Shown: positions 44,663-56,654 of the stretch, one piece after another
Position numbering within the stretch: the stretch's first letter is position 1
Layout of the letters: every line of letters begins with the position of its first letter
Assembly: GCA_029582165.1 (NCBI GenBank)
Contig: CM055892.1
Span: 7,714,754 to 7,778,753 of the forward strand
Reading direction: 5' to 3'
DNA length: 64,000 nucleotides
Source of the DNA: Portulaca oleracea
Taxonomy: Eukaryota; Streptophyta; Magnoliopsida; Caryophyllales; Portulacaceae
Made by a program: the position numbers and the translations under genes
Notes under the pieces: generated by a model
Databases searched by the model: none
What the model was told of the DNA's origin: nothing
The model's input: the letters and a program-made list of their open reading frames with translations, nothing else

Positions 44663-45436
44663 TATAGGAGGCAAAAAATTTGTCATTAATAAAAAAATGA
44701 CACGTGAAAAATAAATTAATTTTTTTTGGCCAGTTATAAACTGCCACGTGTCAAGTTGATTTAGAGGTCCCATTTGGTCAAAATTAAATTCCGACCAACC
44801 ACAAGATGACAATTGTCAGAGATGATGCAGAAAATAATAATTATTTCTTTATTTAAAGTTAAAGGAATGATTATTTAATTTGGGCCTAAGCCCATAGCCC
44901 AGGTAAAACCCTAAACCTCCAGAGTCTATAAATAGGGGTTATCCCCTCATTTTTTTAGCCCAAACATTCTGGCATTAGAGACAGTCTGGACTCTGAAGAC
45001 TCTTTAAAGACTCTCTCTCAAACTACTGAAGACATTCAAAAGACTCACTCTCTGGGAGGAGGCATCAAACACATCAAGGCTCGTGTCGCCGAGCCAAAGC
45101 TACCCGGGCCTGGGAAGAAGCAAAATTGAATAGAGGAAGAAGTGGCCCCCATGAGCTTTTGCAATGTTGTTGATCAAGGACCACTTAAAGCAGTACTAAG
45201 ACAGTTTTCTTATCTCTGTAAAATAAATCTTGATCGAGATCAAGTCATCAAGACCCTCTTTCAAGATCAAAGTCTACCCAGAAATCACTCGAGGAGATTG
45301 AATCGGAGGATTAGTTACTTTTTCTTGTAACTGTCAAATAGAGAATTGTACCCATAAATTCAGAAGTTAATATAAATTTTTTTTGTTACCGAATTTCCTG
45401 TCTTATTTTATTTCAGGCTAGAAATTTGTGTTTACA
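44663..45436 (+). repeat. Gypsy 5' LTR, duplicated copy
   Basis: It starts TATAGGAGGC (TG mutated to TA) and ends TGTGTTTACA. A TATA box, TATAAATA, is at 44927-44934. A PBS-like TGGCACGCCCGGTGGGA follows at 45441-45457. This is copy 1 of the LTR at 48829-49596. Confidence 0.9.
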
Positions 45437-45440
45437 AATT

Positions 45441-45630
45441 TGGCACGCCCGGTGGGACCTATCTACCTCTCATCTCTTGCTCCAAGAATTCAAGTTCGAA
45501 CTTTGATTCAATCAACGCGATGGCTCTCAACATAGAACAAAAGATAGCTGAATTGGAAGCTTTGTTGAAAAAGCTTACTAGGGGAAGCAAAGAGAAAGAC
45601 AAAAAGATCAACGAACAAAGTGAACAAATT
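45441..45630 (+). pseudogene. Gypsy PBS and first gag codons, duplicated copy
   Basis: After the PBS, gag starts MALNIEQKIAELEALLKKL near 45520 and reads to NEQSEQI at the duplication junction, where it changes to Helitron-derived sequence. It retains the reading frame that the second copy has lost through an added A. Confidence 0.85.
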
Positions 45631-45772
45631 ATATTCTTTTCAATTTTCAATTTTTTTTTAATTTTCAATCCGGATTTTATTTTAAAATTAAAAAAACCAT
45701 AAAGTATCACTAAGCTCTGGACTCTGAATTAAATTATTTTAGTGTAAATAACAGTAATTATTTTTTGTTGCC

Positions 45773-45814
<42 letters not shown>

Positions 45815-46206
45815 TTGATAGAATACATAACGATTTGATACAATTTGTACGCACACTGTCACACATAAATATATACACAGTTGGCTAGGATGAATATATG
45901 TCTGGATATTTTATCTTTCTAATTTAAGGGAATGAACCACTAGATTATCACAAAATATTGTTTTAGGTGATAATATTGTGATTGTCGCCCATAATATCAT
46001 GAATATCTTTTTTCATTCAAATTTAAATTTTATAATAATTAAATTTTCAATCCAGGTTTGAGTTCTCCGGGTTTAGACCCAACCGGACCGGAACCAGAAA
46101 AATGAAAAGACTTGGAACGAAGACTGGAATGGTTACCATTTCGTCCAAGTTTTTCGTCCAGTCTTTTTGGGTCACCCGGTTCAAACCAGAATATTACGTT
46201 TGTACC

Positions 46207-46286
<80 letters not shown>

Positions 46287-46679
46287 TTCAAAAGTAACTA
46301 ATTTAGTTCACTCCATGCATCGCACATGTTGAAACCTAGTAATAATAATGATAAATTGAAGGTTATATACATAAGGAAATTGCTACACTTGGTAGGTGTA
46401 AGAACTTTTACTTTGAAATAATTTTAATTACATGCTCATTTTACAAAGCTACGGCCGTTATAGTAAAATGGCTACACCTGTCGTGTGTAAGTAGTAGACT
46501 TAATATTTGTACACCTATAAGATGTATATAAATTAGCTACATGGCCTAACATGTAGCTAAATTTAGTCACACGCAAAATTCCTACATGTGGATGACATGT
46601 AATTATGCTTTTATAGCTACACCTATAAATATAGGATTAATTCAAAATAAATGTAGCTACGGGAACTATTCCTTATAGT

Positions 46680-48828
46680 GATATACCAACTTATCTGGAG
46701 GTAGTTACTCAACACAATCATCAACACAACAAACTCAAGCAGCTAACTTATCAGAAAATGACAATGACACAAATGAAATAAATAGGGGTAGTGGAGGTGG
46801 AGTTGCAAGGAAATAGGAGCCAAAGTGATGTATGATAGGATCAAAATGATCAAATCACACAAGAAGACTAGGATCTTTAAGTGGTTCTTTATGAATAAAC
46901 GTTTGAACGTAAGAATGGATGTATGGAAGCGTAAGTTTCTGGTTGTTTAGACTTATGAACGAATGATATTACGAAGAAAACAATGTAGATGTGAAAGAAA
47001 AGATCAAACGAAAAAGTTTGAAACTCACTAAGATAGAACGATTGATAATGACTTTGGATTCTTCAATGGCTATATAGGCACACCACTCCAATGGTTCCTC
47101 CAATTTTACCTTTCATCTTCTAAGGATGCCAACCCTAGAATAGAAGTAGAGGTTTACGTAATCCTCCCTCGAGAGAACAACAATTCTAGTTTTGAAACTA
47201 GAGAGAAAAACAACATATGTACTTTGATTTGTATTTGATTGATATTGAATAATGTGTGTTACAGGAGGCTTCCAAAGGATTTGTTTATAGTGATTCTAGG
47301 ACCCCTTAGGCGTGACCCTCCATCAAGAATCAAAGATTACAAGTTTACATCATTCACTACATAGATGACATCACAAACTATTACAAAAGACTCCTATGTA
47401 CTTAGCTATAAAGAAACAATGATAACTTGCTCAATTCTACTCCAAATCATACGATTCAAAAACCATAAGAAAGATATTCCAAAGATCTTCATTTGACTCT
47501 TAGACTTCATCTTCAATAGGATTATAGATCTTGAGATATTGAACAAAGTAATCCCATATGCCCTTTGAAGCCATTCATAGTATGATTTGATAATAATGAC
47601 CTAACCTCTTCTTCAATAGAAGCTTGAATTTCCTCTTGATTAGTTCCTTGATGTACTTAAGCCTCCAAATGTACATCACAAAGGAAGACGAGCTTTTGAT
47701 ACAAAGTTGGATTAATATAAGCAATGACACCACTGCGGAGACTGACCAAAAGAAGGAAGCATTTTGGAAAAGGGTACTAACCCTATACAAGCAAAACACA
47801 CCAGATAGCTTAAGGACAGGGAAACTCTTGAATGCTCGATGGAATTGGGCAAACCTTTAGTAACTAAGTTCTCAGCATGTGTGGATGAAGCCACACGTAA
47901 TAATCAAAGTGGTTGAGACATAGATGATGTGATATGATGTGTTCATGAGTTGTACACTCAACGTGATGAGAAAGGGAGAAGGTTTAATCTTGAGCATTGG
48001 TCACGGTTGCTTAAACAACAACCAATATGGAGGGCATATGTTGAACTTGATGGAGGTAATGGGATTGACGCATCTACAACCGAGGGATATGATATCCACT
48101 CAAATGGCAAAGTTGGACACCTAACTTTTAGAAAATAAATGAGAAGTTTTGTCGTTTAGTTAAACTCAAGGAGGAAAGGAAAATGGAGAAACGTAAGCAA
48201 TAGGATGACTAAATTCTTTTGATGGACATTAGTGGGATGTCTGAAGATGAAAAGCAACACTGGATAAGTAGGAAGAACGAAACTAAAGCCAACTATTCGC
48301 AACAAACCCATAGATTAATGCCTACCTTCTATGTATTTAACATTAAAAGTGGTTGTCATATGTTTTAGTGTATGTCACTTCCGTGTAGCTTCATTCTAAA
48401 TGTGGAGTCATACTTGATGTTTGTTATGAATTTCTTTCAAAGCGTTATGAAATGAAAGTAGTTATTAAAAAAGACATTTCTTCTTCCCATGTTGCTTTAT
48501 TTTTTATGATTTGTTCCTTCAATCAATTTTGAATTTCACTTCATTAATGACAAATGCATGTGTCTTATGATGATGGATGATGATTAATCCTTGACCTCCT
48601 TGGATGACACGCTTCTCCTGCAAGAAATGATGGATGATAGTTTAGAGATAAAACAAAGACTGCTCCTGGATATAGGACACAATTTCAAAATGGATTGTAC
48701 AAGGTTTCAACAATTATTCTTGAAGTAGTTGCTTTACATGACACCTAGATATGACATGCTTTCTTTGGAATGCCAGGGAGTATGAGTAAGATCAACATCC
48801 TACATCGTTCCCCACTTTTCAATGATTC
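46680..48828 (+). pseudogene. PIF/Harbinger ORF1 and transposase N-part, copy 2
   Basis: Second copy of 42514-44662 with the same stops and the same nested solo LTR. Transposase sequence ends at GATTC (48824-48828), where the gypsy 5' LTR starts. Confidence 0.8.
46826..47678 (-). mobile_element. CRM-like solo LTR, copy 2
   Basis: Second copy of 42659-43512, again flanked by CAAAG (46821-46825 and 47679-47683). Confidence 0.9.
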
Positions 48829-49596
48829 TATAGGAGGCAAAAAATTTGTCATTAATAAAAAAATGACACGTGAAAAATAAATTAATTTTTTTTGGCCAGT
48901 TATAAACTGCCACGTGTCAAGTTGATTTAGAGGTCCCATTTGGTCAAAATTAAATTCCGACCAACCACAAGATGACAATTGTCAGAGATGATGCAGAAAA
49001 TAATAATTATTTCTTTATTTAAAGTTAAAGGAATGATTATTTAATTTGGGCCTAAGCCCATAGCCCAGGTAAAACCCTAAACCTCCAGAGTCTATAAATA
49101 GGGGTTATCCCCTCATTTTTTTAGCCCAAACATTCTGGCATTAGAGACAGTCTGGACTCTGAAGACTCTTTAAAGACTCTCTCTCAAACTACTGAAGACA
49201 TTCAAAAGACTCACTCTCTGGGAGGAGGCATCAAACACATCAAGGCTCGTGTCGCCGAGCCAAAGCTACCTGGGCCTGGGAAGCAAAATTGAATAGAGGA
49301 AGAAGTGGCCCCCATGAGCTTTTGCAATGTTGTTGATCAAGGACCACTTAAAGCAGTACTAAGACAGTTTTCTTATCTCTGTAAAATAAATCTTGATCGA
49401 GATCAAGTCATCAAGACCCTCTTTCAAGATCAAAGTCTACCCAGAAATCACTCGAGGAGATTGAATCGGAGGATTAGTTACTTTTTCAGAATCACAAATA
49501 GAGAATTGTACCCATAAATTCAGAAGTTAATATAAATTTTTTTTGTTACCGAATTTCCTGTCTTATTTTATTTCAGGCTAGAAATTTGTGTTTACA
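48829..49596 (+). repeat. Gypsy 5' LTR
   Basis: The 768-bp LTR holds a TATAAATAGGGG promoter box (about 49092-49103) and ends TGTTTACA. It is longer than the 3' LTR because it holds an extra block of about 120 bp (near 49255-49390) that the 3' LTR lacks. Confidence 0.9.
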
Positions 49597-49679
49597 AATT
49601 TGGCACGCCCGGTGGGACCTATCTACCTCTCATCTCTTGCTCCAAGAATTCAAGTTCGAACTTTGATTCAATCAACGCG

Positions 49680-51120
49680 ATGGCTCTCAACATAGAACAA
49701 AAGATAGCTGAATTGGAAGCTTTGTTGAAAAAGCTTGCTAGGGGAAGCAAAGAGAAAGACAAAAAGATCAACGAACAAAGTGAAACAAATTGCAAAGTTA
49801 ATTAAGAAAATAGAGAAGCGCCCCTATGAAGAATCTGACGGAGAGACAGACAAGGAAGAATATGACAAAGAATCTTCCAAAGGTGATGGTGACGACAAAG
49901 AAGAAAAGAAAGACTCATTTTCAGGATCAATGACTGTAGAAGAGATTCAAAACTTAATTGCAGATGCAGTGAAAGCTCAACCCGGAGAAGGAACTAGAAA
50001 GAGTCACTTATACACGAAGCCATACACAAAAAGGATTGATGCCCTTCGAATGCCACAAGGATATCAACCCCCGAAGTTCAATCAATTTGATGGAAAGGGT
50101 AATCCCAAGCAACACATTGCTCATTTTATCGAGACTTGTAGCAATGTCGACACGGAAGGAGATCGACTAGTCAAGCAGTTCGTTTGTTCTTTGAGAGGGA
50201 TCGCATTTGACTGGTATACGGAGTTAGAGCCTGAATCTATTAACAGTTGGGAACAAATGGAGCATGAGTTTCTCAACAGATTCTACAGCACTCAATGGGT
50301 TGTCAGCATAACAAAGTTGACAAACACCCAACAGTAGGAAGGTGAGCCAGTCCTTGATTACATCCATCGTTGGAGGGCTCTTAGTCTTGAATGCAAGGAT
50401 CGCCTCACTGAAGCTTTAGCTGTCGAGATGTGCGCTCAAGGCATGCATTGGGATTTGCTCTACGTCCTCAAGATGGCCAAACCGAAAACCTTTCAGGAAT
50501 TGGCAACTAAGGCATATGATATGGAGATAACCATAGCAAGTCGACGGGGAAGGTCTTCATCTGCATTTGAATCAAGGAACGGTGCTAGTGGGTATAAGAA
50601 AAATGGCAAGTGGTCAAAGACTTCAAAAGAAGAGTCAATGGCTATTTCAACAAGCGAACCAGTACGAATCTCTGCTAACTCCACATTAGGAAGGAAGAAA
50701 GTCGTTTTCTCAAAGGACGTTGAAGGGAAGCGTCCGACACTAAAGGAACTCCAAGAAAAGAAGTATCCATTCCCAGACTCTGACTTGTCAAGAATGCTCA
50801 ACAACCTGTTAGAGACAGGAATTATCGAACTTCCACAACCAAAGAGGCCGGAAGAAGTGGGAAGAACCACAAACCCAAGATACTGTCGCTATCATAGGGT
50901 AGTTACTCACCCTTTTGAGAAGTGTATCACGCTCAAAGAGCGGATCATGAAGCTAGTTGAGGAAGGAAAGATAATATTGGACTTGGATGATAATGTCGAA
51001 GCCAATTACGTCTCAGCACGACCAATTCTAGCCAAGGGAAGGGAATGCTTAATGATTCAGTTTGGATGCCAGAAACCAGTCCCTCTTGTTGCGCTAGAAC
51101 ACGTACCTCGAGATGAATAA
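49680..51120 (+). pseudogene. gag: Gypsy gag with one frameshift and one stop
   Basis: The start MALNIEQKIAELEALLKKL at 49680 is followed by a coiled-coil-like, highly charged segment. An added A near 49785 shifts the frame; coding continues from the other frame as an acidic linker, then the capsid-like region: LRMPQGYQPPKFNQFDGKG, NPKQHIAHFIETCSN and GIAFDWYTELEPESINSWEQ. A TAG at 50335-50337 interrupts it, after which GEPVLDYIHRWRALSLECKD and MAKPKTFQELATKAYDMEI follow in frame. The end has CRYHRVVTHPFEKCITLKER and stops with TAA at 51118. The pattern is typical of plant Tat-like gypsy gag. Confidence 0.88.
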
Positions 51121-51864
51121 TGGCAAATACCAGAAGCTTTTGGTGAAGATGAAGGATGGAGCTCGGTGGCTCGGAAGAAGACTAGGGGGCAAAGGGAAGT
51201 CCAAACACCACCACCCCGAAGGCATCAAAGGAGAAGAAATAACCCGCTACCTTCAACAGAAAGGAAGACACTTGAAGTCATCAACAAATAAGAAGTTGGT
51301 TCAACTGAGTCGTTTGAGCGAGTCCCTCGTGTTCCTGCAACTCTAGAGGAATACTTTCCGAAGGATTTCATAAGAAAAGTTGATCAAGTTGCAGTTGTGA
51401 AAATGGTTTCCTGCTTTGAAATTGAGGAAGAGGATGACGAAGAAAACGATTATCAGACTAAGTCAAAGCCCTCCGTGTTTGATAGGTTGGAACCATCAAC
51501 TTCGCGAAAACAAGCATCTGTCTTTGAGCGAATTGGGCGTCAAAGAAGCCACAAAGCCTCAGTCTTTAACAAGATTCAGAGTGGCTCTAAATCAAAGTCC
51601 TATGTATCTTCAAGGATCAAACCCGTCGAAAAGATAGCGAAATCACAGCCTGGTCAGGAAAAGAGCTCTGCATTCAGCCGCCTTGGAGTCATCAACGAAG
51701 TTGGAAGCACCATTCCATCTCGCATGAAGCAGTGTTCAACGTTGGAGATAAAGACCGAAGGATCGCTTAGAGTGAAGAGACGCACTGTGATCTTCACCAC
51801 ACATCAAAGCGAAAACAACACGGACAAGGAGCTTGAACGGGAGGAGACACTCTCTTCCGACTAA
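51121..51864 (+). pseudogene. Downstream gag-like region with SVFERIG repeats
   Basis: After the gag stop, coding-like sequence continues in other frames and settles at 51397-51864. It holds three imperfect copies of a short module: SVFDRLEPSTSRKQ, SVFERIGRQRSHK and SVFNKIQSGSKSK, then SSAFSRLGVINE. The same modules are in the inverted element (61209-61637). In autonomous relatives this region sits between gag and protease. Function is not known to me. Confidence 0.7.
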
Positions 51865-52179
51865 GGCACAATCTAGGAAAGTGAAGATTCAACTCCCGAA
51901 CAAGAGCCTAAACTGTTCACACACACAAAAAAAAAAACAGTTCCTTTGTTTTAGTTTTTATTTCTTTTAGTTTAATTTGCATCGTTGTAATACTCCTGGC
52001 CCACAAGATTATAAACTGTGTCCGACTAAAATAAAATAAAATAAAAATCTTTATCCTTCTTTGAACTATGTTTGGCTTGATCCTTATGGGTATCCCATCC
52101 GTTAAGGTACGTAGGCAATTTGGGTTTAGACTCAGATACAATCATACAAAAAAAAAAAAAAAACTCCTTCTCATGTTAA

Positions 52180-52950
52180 CAAATTTTGAAGACTTTCATG
52201 ATCAACAAACTACAAGACTTCCAAGTCAGCAAAAGTCAAGGACTTACAAGTTAACAAATTCAAGGCTGTCAAGTTAAAGTTCAAGACTTTCAAGTCAAAG
52301 ACTCTCAAGTCGTACAAGTAAAACTCACAAGTCCAAACTCAAGGTTTTCAAGTCAGACTCTCAAGTCACCAAAGTTAAAGACTCTTAAGTCGAAATTCAA
52401 GATTTTCAAGTCAAAGACTTCAGTCACAAGTAAAGATTACAAGTCAAAACTCAAAACTTTCAAGTCAAAGACTCCCAAATCAATAAAATAAAAGACTCTC
52501 AAGTCAGCAGATCCCAAGACATTTACGTCAACAATTTTTAAGACTTTCAAGCCAACATAATTCAAAACTACCAAGTCATCAAAATCAAACTCTCCAAATG
52601 AAGAAGATGAATGACTCCTAAGTCGCCAAAGAAAGAGACTCTCAGGTCACTTAGAAGACTCACAAGTTTAACACTCAAGTCAACGAAGTCAAGACTACCA
52701 AGTCAACAAAATTCAAGATTGACAAATGGAGAAAAGTCAAAACGTTCAAGTCATTACAATAAAAGACTACCAAGTCATCCAGAAGAAGATTCTCAAATCG
52801 GCAGGACACAAGACTTCTAGATAACGAAAATTCAAGACTCAAGTTGTCAAATGATTCTGAGCACTCTTAGTCAAGAATTTCAAGTCATTCAACCTCAAAA
52901 TTTTCAAGTTATGAAATTTGCAACAAAGCTATCCTCTTTCAAGTTAAAGA
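52180..52950. repeat. Degenerate CAAGTCAAAGACT repeat field
   Basis: Dozens of diverged words of the form CAAGACTTTCAAGTCA spaced 15-30 bp apart. The inverted element has the complementary field (AAGTCTTGAGTC-like) at about 59880-60700. It is non-coding; the frames here are artefacts. Confidence 0.8.
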
Positions 52951-53334
52951 AAGTGTCTTAAGGAGGACCCCTGGGGGCAGTTAATTATTCAGCAGTAAAA
53001 ACTTTGAAGAACGAAAACCAAGCGAACTATTAAAAGATTGATTGATTAAATTAAATTTGCCTTCGAGATGTCCGCTACTAGAATGTTCAAGTTTAACTTG
53101 TTAAACACAGTTGGAGTAATAAATCCACAGAGTTAACAAATTGTCAAGTTATGAGTTTTAACTCTTAAATTTTCCCAATCAAGTTGAGGGCCTTATAATA
53201 GCCAGTTTTGAAACTCGACCTCCCACGATCAACTACACATATGGTCCTTCAGATTGCATCTGCTAAGTTAACTTGTGTAAAGTGGTTTTTAATGAGTCGT
53301 CGCTGCAACTGACTTCTAAGTCGCCAAGTCATAT

Positions 53335-54085
53335 TCAAGACGGGCCTAACATAGGTCAACGTCTTATGTTCAAGACGAGCCTAATATAGGTCAGCGTTCT
53401 TCTAGTCAACAAATTTGTCTTCATGACGGGCCTAACATAGGTCAACGTCTTATGTTCAAGACAAGCCTAATATTCAACGTCCTTCTAACCAACAAGTTTG
53501 TCTTCATGACGGGCCTAACATAGGTCAGCGTCTTATGTTCAAGACGAGCCTAATATAGGTCAGCGTTCTTCTGGTCAGCAAGTGTATCTTCGAGACGGGC
53601 CTAACATAGGTCAACATCTTATGTTCAAGACAAGCCTAATATTGGTCAGCGTCCTTCTGGTCAGGAAATGTGCCTTCGTGACGGGCCTAACATAGGTCAA
53701 CGTCTTATGTTCAAGACGAGCCTAATATAGGTCAGCGTCCTTCTGGTTACCAAGTTTGTCTTCGTGACGGGCCTAACATAGGTCAGCGTCGTATGTTCAA
53801 GACGAGCCTAATATAGGTCAGCGTTCTTCTGGTCAACAAGTGTATCTTCGAGACGGGCCTAACATAGGTCAACATCTTATGTTCAAGACGAGCCTAATAT
53901 TGGCGTCCTTCTGGTCAGGAAATATGCCTTCGTGACGGTCATAACATAGGTCAACGTCTTATGTTCAAGACGAGCCTAATATAGGTAAGCGTCCTTCTGG
54001 TTAGCAAGTTTGTCTTCGTGACGGGCCTAACATAGGTCAGCGTCTTATGTTCAAGACGAGCCTAATATAGGTCAGCGTCCTTCCA
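53335..54085. repeat. Minisatellite of about 88 bp, eight or so copies
   Basis: Each unit has two related halves of about 44 bp: GACGGGCCTAACATAGGTCA, then GACGAGCCTAATATAGGTCA, each followed by a (A/G)CGTC(T/C)T word. The core CCTAACATAGG/CCTAATATAGG is nearly palindromic. Copies vary by small deletions. The inverted element carries about four copies of the complement at 58215-58560. Confidence 0.92.
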
Positions 54086-55405
54086 AGTCTCCAAATTGTT
54101 CAAAACTTTCAAGTATGCTAAATTATGGTCAACTTGATCCAAGTGTTCAAACGTCATTCAACAGATAAGTAAACCTGCAAAAAAAAAAAAAAAAGTGACT
54201 ACGAATTTATGTGATGCAGCATAAAAGTCAAGGATTGTAAAAAAAAAAAAAAGGCATAGGCTTGATTACTTTATTGCCAAAGTCTGGAACATGATCACTC
54301 TTCCTATTATTTTGTGAAATAGTGAATGCAGAATCAAATAAATCCCTACAACTTCTTGTGGGAATGATTTATTTATTTTATAAAGCATAAAAATATAATA
54401 AAGGGAGGAAAAGAATTATGTTTGCTCAGCTACTTCCCTCGCCTTGCCCTGTCATGCCAGAACATTGTCCCCTCGGGCCCTCGCATCCAAGCCAAGCTAG
54501 AAGATTGTGGTCAACACAGGGGAGTGTGGTTGGTTTACTATTGCTCTCTGTTTGCGCCAGGATAGTATGATTATGGATCGGTAGTTCCTTAGCCTGTGCT
54601 CCCCGCCAATTTCGATGAACCCGACGTCAACAGGTCGTCATTGGTGGCAGCAATGAGCCCGTGAGTCACCTTGATATCTGCGGATTATCGAAGCTGTGAA
54701 TGATCAACCACACCACAGTGCGTAGCACATGGATCTTCTACGCGAGTGCGGACTCGTGATACTCAATCACCCATGGAATCAATGTCGTGACCTCCTCCTG
54801 AATCAACCCGTGCGGTTCGGTCGACCATCATCATCTTGGGGTTGACGTTGATTTGGGCCCACCATTGATCAAGTGTATGGACTATGGATGCTTGGCTCCG
54901 ACAGTGACGGAGGAGAAGTCGTTCGAACTGAAGTTGGAAGCAGAGATTAATACATCTTCTAAGATTAAGATTATCAAGAGATATGAGGAGTTTTACAAAC
55001 CTAAAGTTGAAGAAGAGTGATGGGCTATAATAGATAATTGAGAATCTGAAGGAAGGAATTGATGATTGATCTTAATCAAGACTTAAGAGTCCTAATCTTA
55101 CTCCAACCCATACACTTCGCGGTTTCAAGGTGCTAATTATAAGAAAATTATAAGTTGTGGAATTAGGGTGTGAGACAAAGTCCTATTCATACGAAAGATA
55201 CTAGCAATGAGATGAGATAGGTGAATCACATGGATAAACTGCTAATTTATCCCAGGCCCACGAATTAAGTTTAATTGTTGGGTAAATTAGCCACGGATAC
55301 ATTAAAACACCTTCATGATATTCTTGGTATATATCAAAAGTTTGAGATCCAATCGCTCCAAACACTCAAAATTTGTGTTCGCGACTGACTCTCGAAGGGG
55401 GCATC
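54086..55405. other. 3' internal non-coding part of the gypsy element
   Basis: Poly-A runs at 54180-54195 and 54239-54252, then mixed sequence with no open frame of note. The last bases (about 55391-55405, TCTCGAAGGGGGCATC) are the polypurine tract before the 3' LTR. Confidence 0.6.
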
Positions 55406-56042
55406 TGTAGGAGGCAAAAAATTTGTCATTAATAAAAAAATGACATGTGAAAAATAAATTAATTTTTATTTTTATTTTGGCCAGTTATAAGCTGCCACGT
55501 GTCAAGTTGATTTCGAGGTCCCATTTGGTCAAAATTAAATTCCGACCAACCACAAGATGACAATTGTCAGAGATGATGTAGCAAATAATAATTATTTCTT
55601 TATTTAAAATTAAAGAAATGGGTAAAACCCTAGACCTCCAGAGTCTATAAATAGGGGTTATCCCCTCATTTTTTTTAGCCCTAACATTCTGGCATTGGAG
55701 ACAGTCTGGATTCTGAAGACTCTTTAAAGACTCTCTCAAACTACTGAAGACATTCAAAAGACTCACTCTCTGAAAAAAGGCATCAAACACATCAAGGCTC
55801 GTGTCGCTGATTACCAGGAGATCAAATACTAATCTTGATCGAGATCAAGTCATCCAGACCCTCTTTCAAGATCAAAGTCTACCCAGAAATCACTCGAGGA
55901 GATCGAAACGGAGGATTAGTTACTTTTTCTTGTAACTGTCAAACAGAGAATTGTACCCACAAATTCAGAAGTTTATACAAATTTTATTTTGTTACCGAAT
56001 TTCCTGTCTTATTTTATTTTAGGCTCGAAATTTGTGTTTACA
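55406..56042 (+). repeat. Gypsy 3' LTR
   Basis: The 637-bp LTR starts TGTAGGAGGC and ends TGTTTACA. It has a TATAAATAGGGG box near 55647. It differs from the 5' LTR by the absence of one block and several small changes. Confidence 0.92.
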
Positions 56043-56580
56043 GATGTGTACAATGATTAGGCACTAAACTGCGAATATGTCGTAAATGGTAACAAATACA
56101 CTTGGATATTATTTGTCAGATTTCATTTACCCCAAATGGGCTACATTTGTGAAAACTATTCTGATGCTTTTGTTTCCAAAGGTGAAATTATATGTTGAAT
56201 GTCAAGAGAGTGATAGGAAGGATGTAGAGCGAACGTTTGATGTACTGCAAGCTCGCTTCGCTATAGTTCGTGCGCCAGCTCTATACTGGAAGAAGAAAGA
56301 AATGGGTCTCATAATGAAAGGTTGCATTATCCTGCACAATATGATTGTAGAAAACGAATGAGATACATATGGCCTTGCATTTGAATATGATCACGTTGAT
56401 GACTATGCACCAGTGCCTACTATCCGTCGTTAATTACTTGACACATATAGCAATTGTGCAAAATGAATTGCATAAGTGTTTACAAGTGAATCTAGTTGAA
56501 GAAATAAGGAATAGAAATGCGACAAACCAAAGAAGTGATGTTGTCCGTTCTTTATTTTCTTAGTCGTTCTTAAGTCCATT
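56043..56580 (+). pseudogene. PIF/Harbinger transposase C-part (ALP1-like)
   Basis: This continues the transposase broken at 44662/48828. It reads YTLGYYLSDFIYPKWATFVK, then a changed stretch, RKDVERTFDVLQARFAIVRA and MGLIMKGCIILHNMIVENE, the conserved C-terminal part of the Harbinger DDE nuclease (the acidic residue lies in DVER). After a stop and a shift the tail HKCLQVNLVEEIRNRN is visible to about 56540. The first bases (GATGTGTACAATGAT) fit directly after SPLFN on the left side of the gypsy insertion. Confidence 0.85.
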
Positions 56581-56654
56581 ATATTTTTAAGTCCTTTATT
56601 TTCTGTTAGGGTTTAATTTCATCTATGTGTAAGTCCTTTATTTTCTTAAGTCGT

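Larger units (their letters stand above)
41473..45630. repeat. Tandem segmental duplication, copy 1 (4.16 kb)
   Basis: This segment is repeated immediately to the right (45631-49791) with very few substitutions. It spans the Helitron right part, a CACTA end, Harbinger ORF1 with a solo LTR, the transposase N-part and the gypsy 5' LTR with the first gag codons. The breakpoint shows the shared word AAATT at all three junction sites (about 41468-41472, 45626-45630, 49787-49791). Confidence 0.95.
45631..49791. repeat. Tandem segmental duplication, copy 2 (4.16 kb)
   Basis: It repeats 41473-45630, beginning ATATTCTTTTCAATTTTC directly after gag sequence. Differences are few: a longer AAT run at 46208-46285, a 3-bp deletion near 49282, and scattered substitutions. 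It continues without a break into the rest of the gypsy element. Confidence 0.95.
48829..56042 (+). mobile_element. Non-autonomous gypsy-type LTR retrotransposon
   Basis: The element is 7.2 kb on the plus strand. It has a 5' LTR at 48829-49596, PBS TGGCACGCCCGGTGGGA at 49601-49617, gag-like coding from 49680 to about 51864, a long repeat-rich non-coding part, a purine tract (GAAGGGGG) and a 3' LTR at 55406-56042. No protease, RT or integrase is visible, so it depends on a partner. It is inserted in a Harbinger transposase; the flanks GATTC (left) and GATGT (right) may be a mutated 5-bp duplication. Gag features suggest the Tat/Ogre side of gypsy, but without RT this is tentative. Confidence 0.88.

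Noticed and set aside
44648..44672. Perfect target duplication for the plus-strand gypsy element
   Set aside because: The flanks are GATTC and GATGT, matching only in the first three bases; the split transposase supports the insertion but the duplication itself is not proven.
52068..52820. Short coding frames in the CAAGTC field
   Set aside because: The translations are serine/lysine/arginine-rich echoes of the degenerate repeat.
53335..54085. CRISPR-like array
   Set aside because: The units are contiguous tandem repeats without variable spacers and lie inside a plant retrotransposon.
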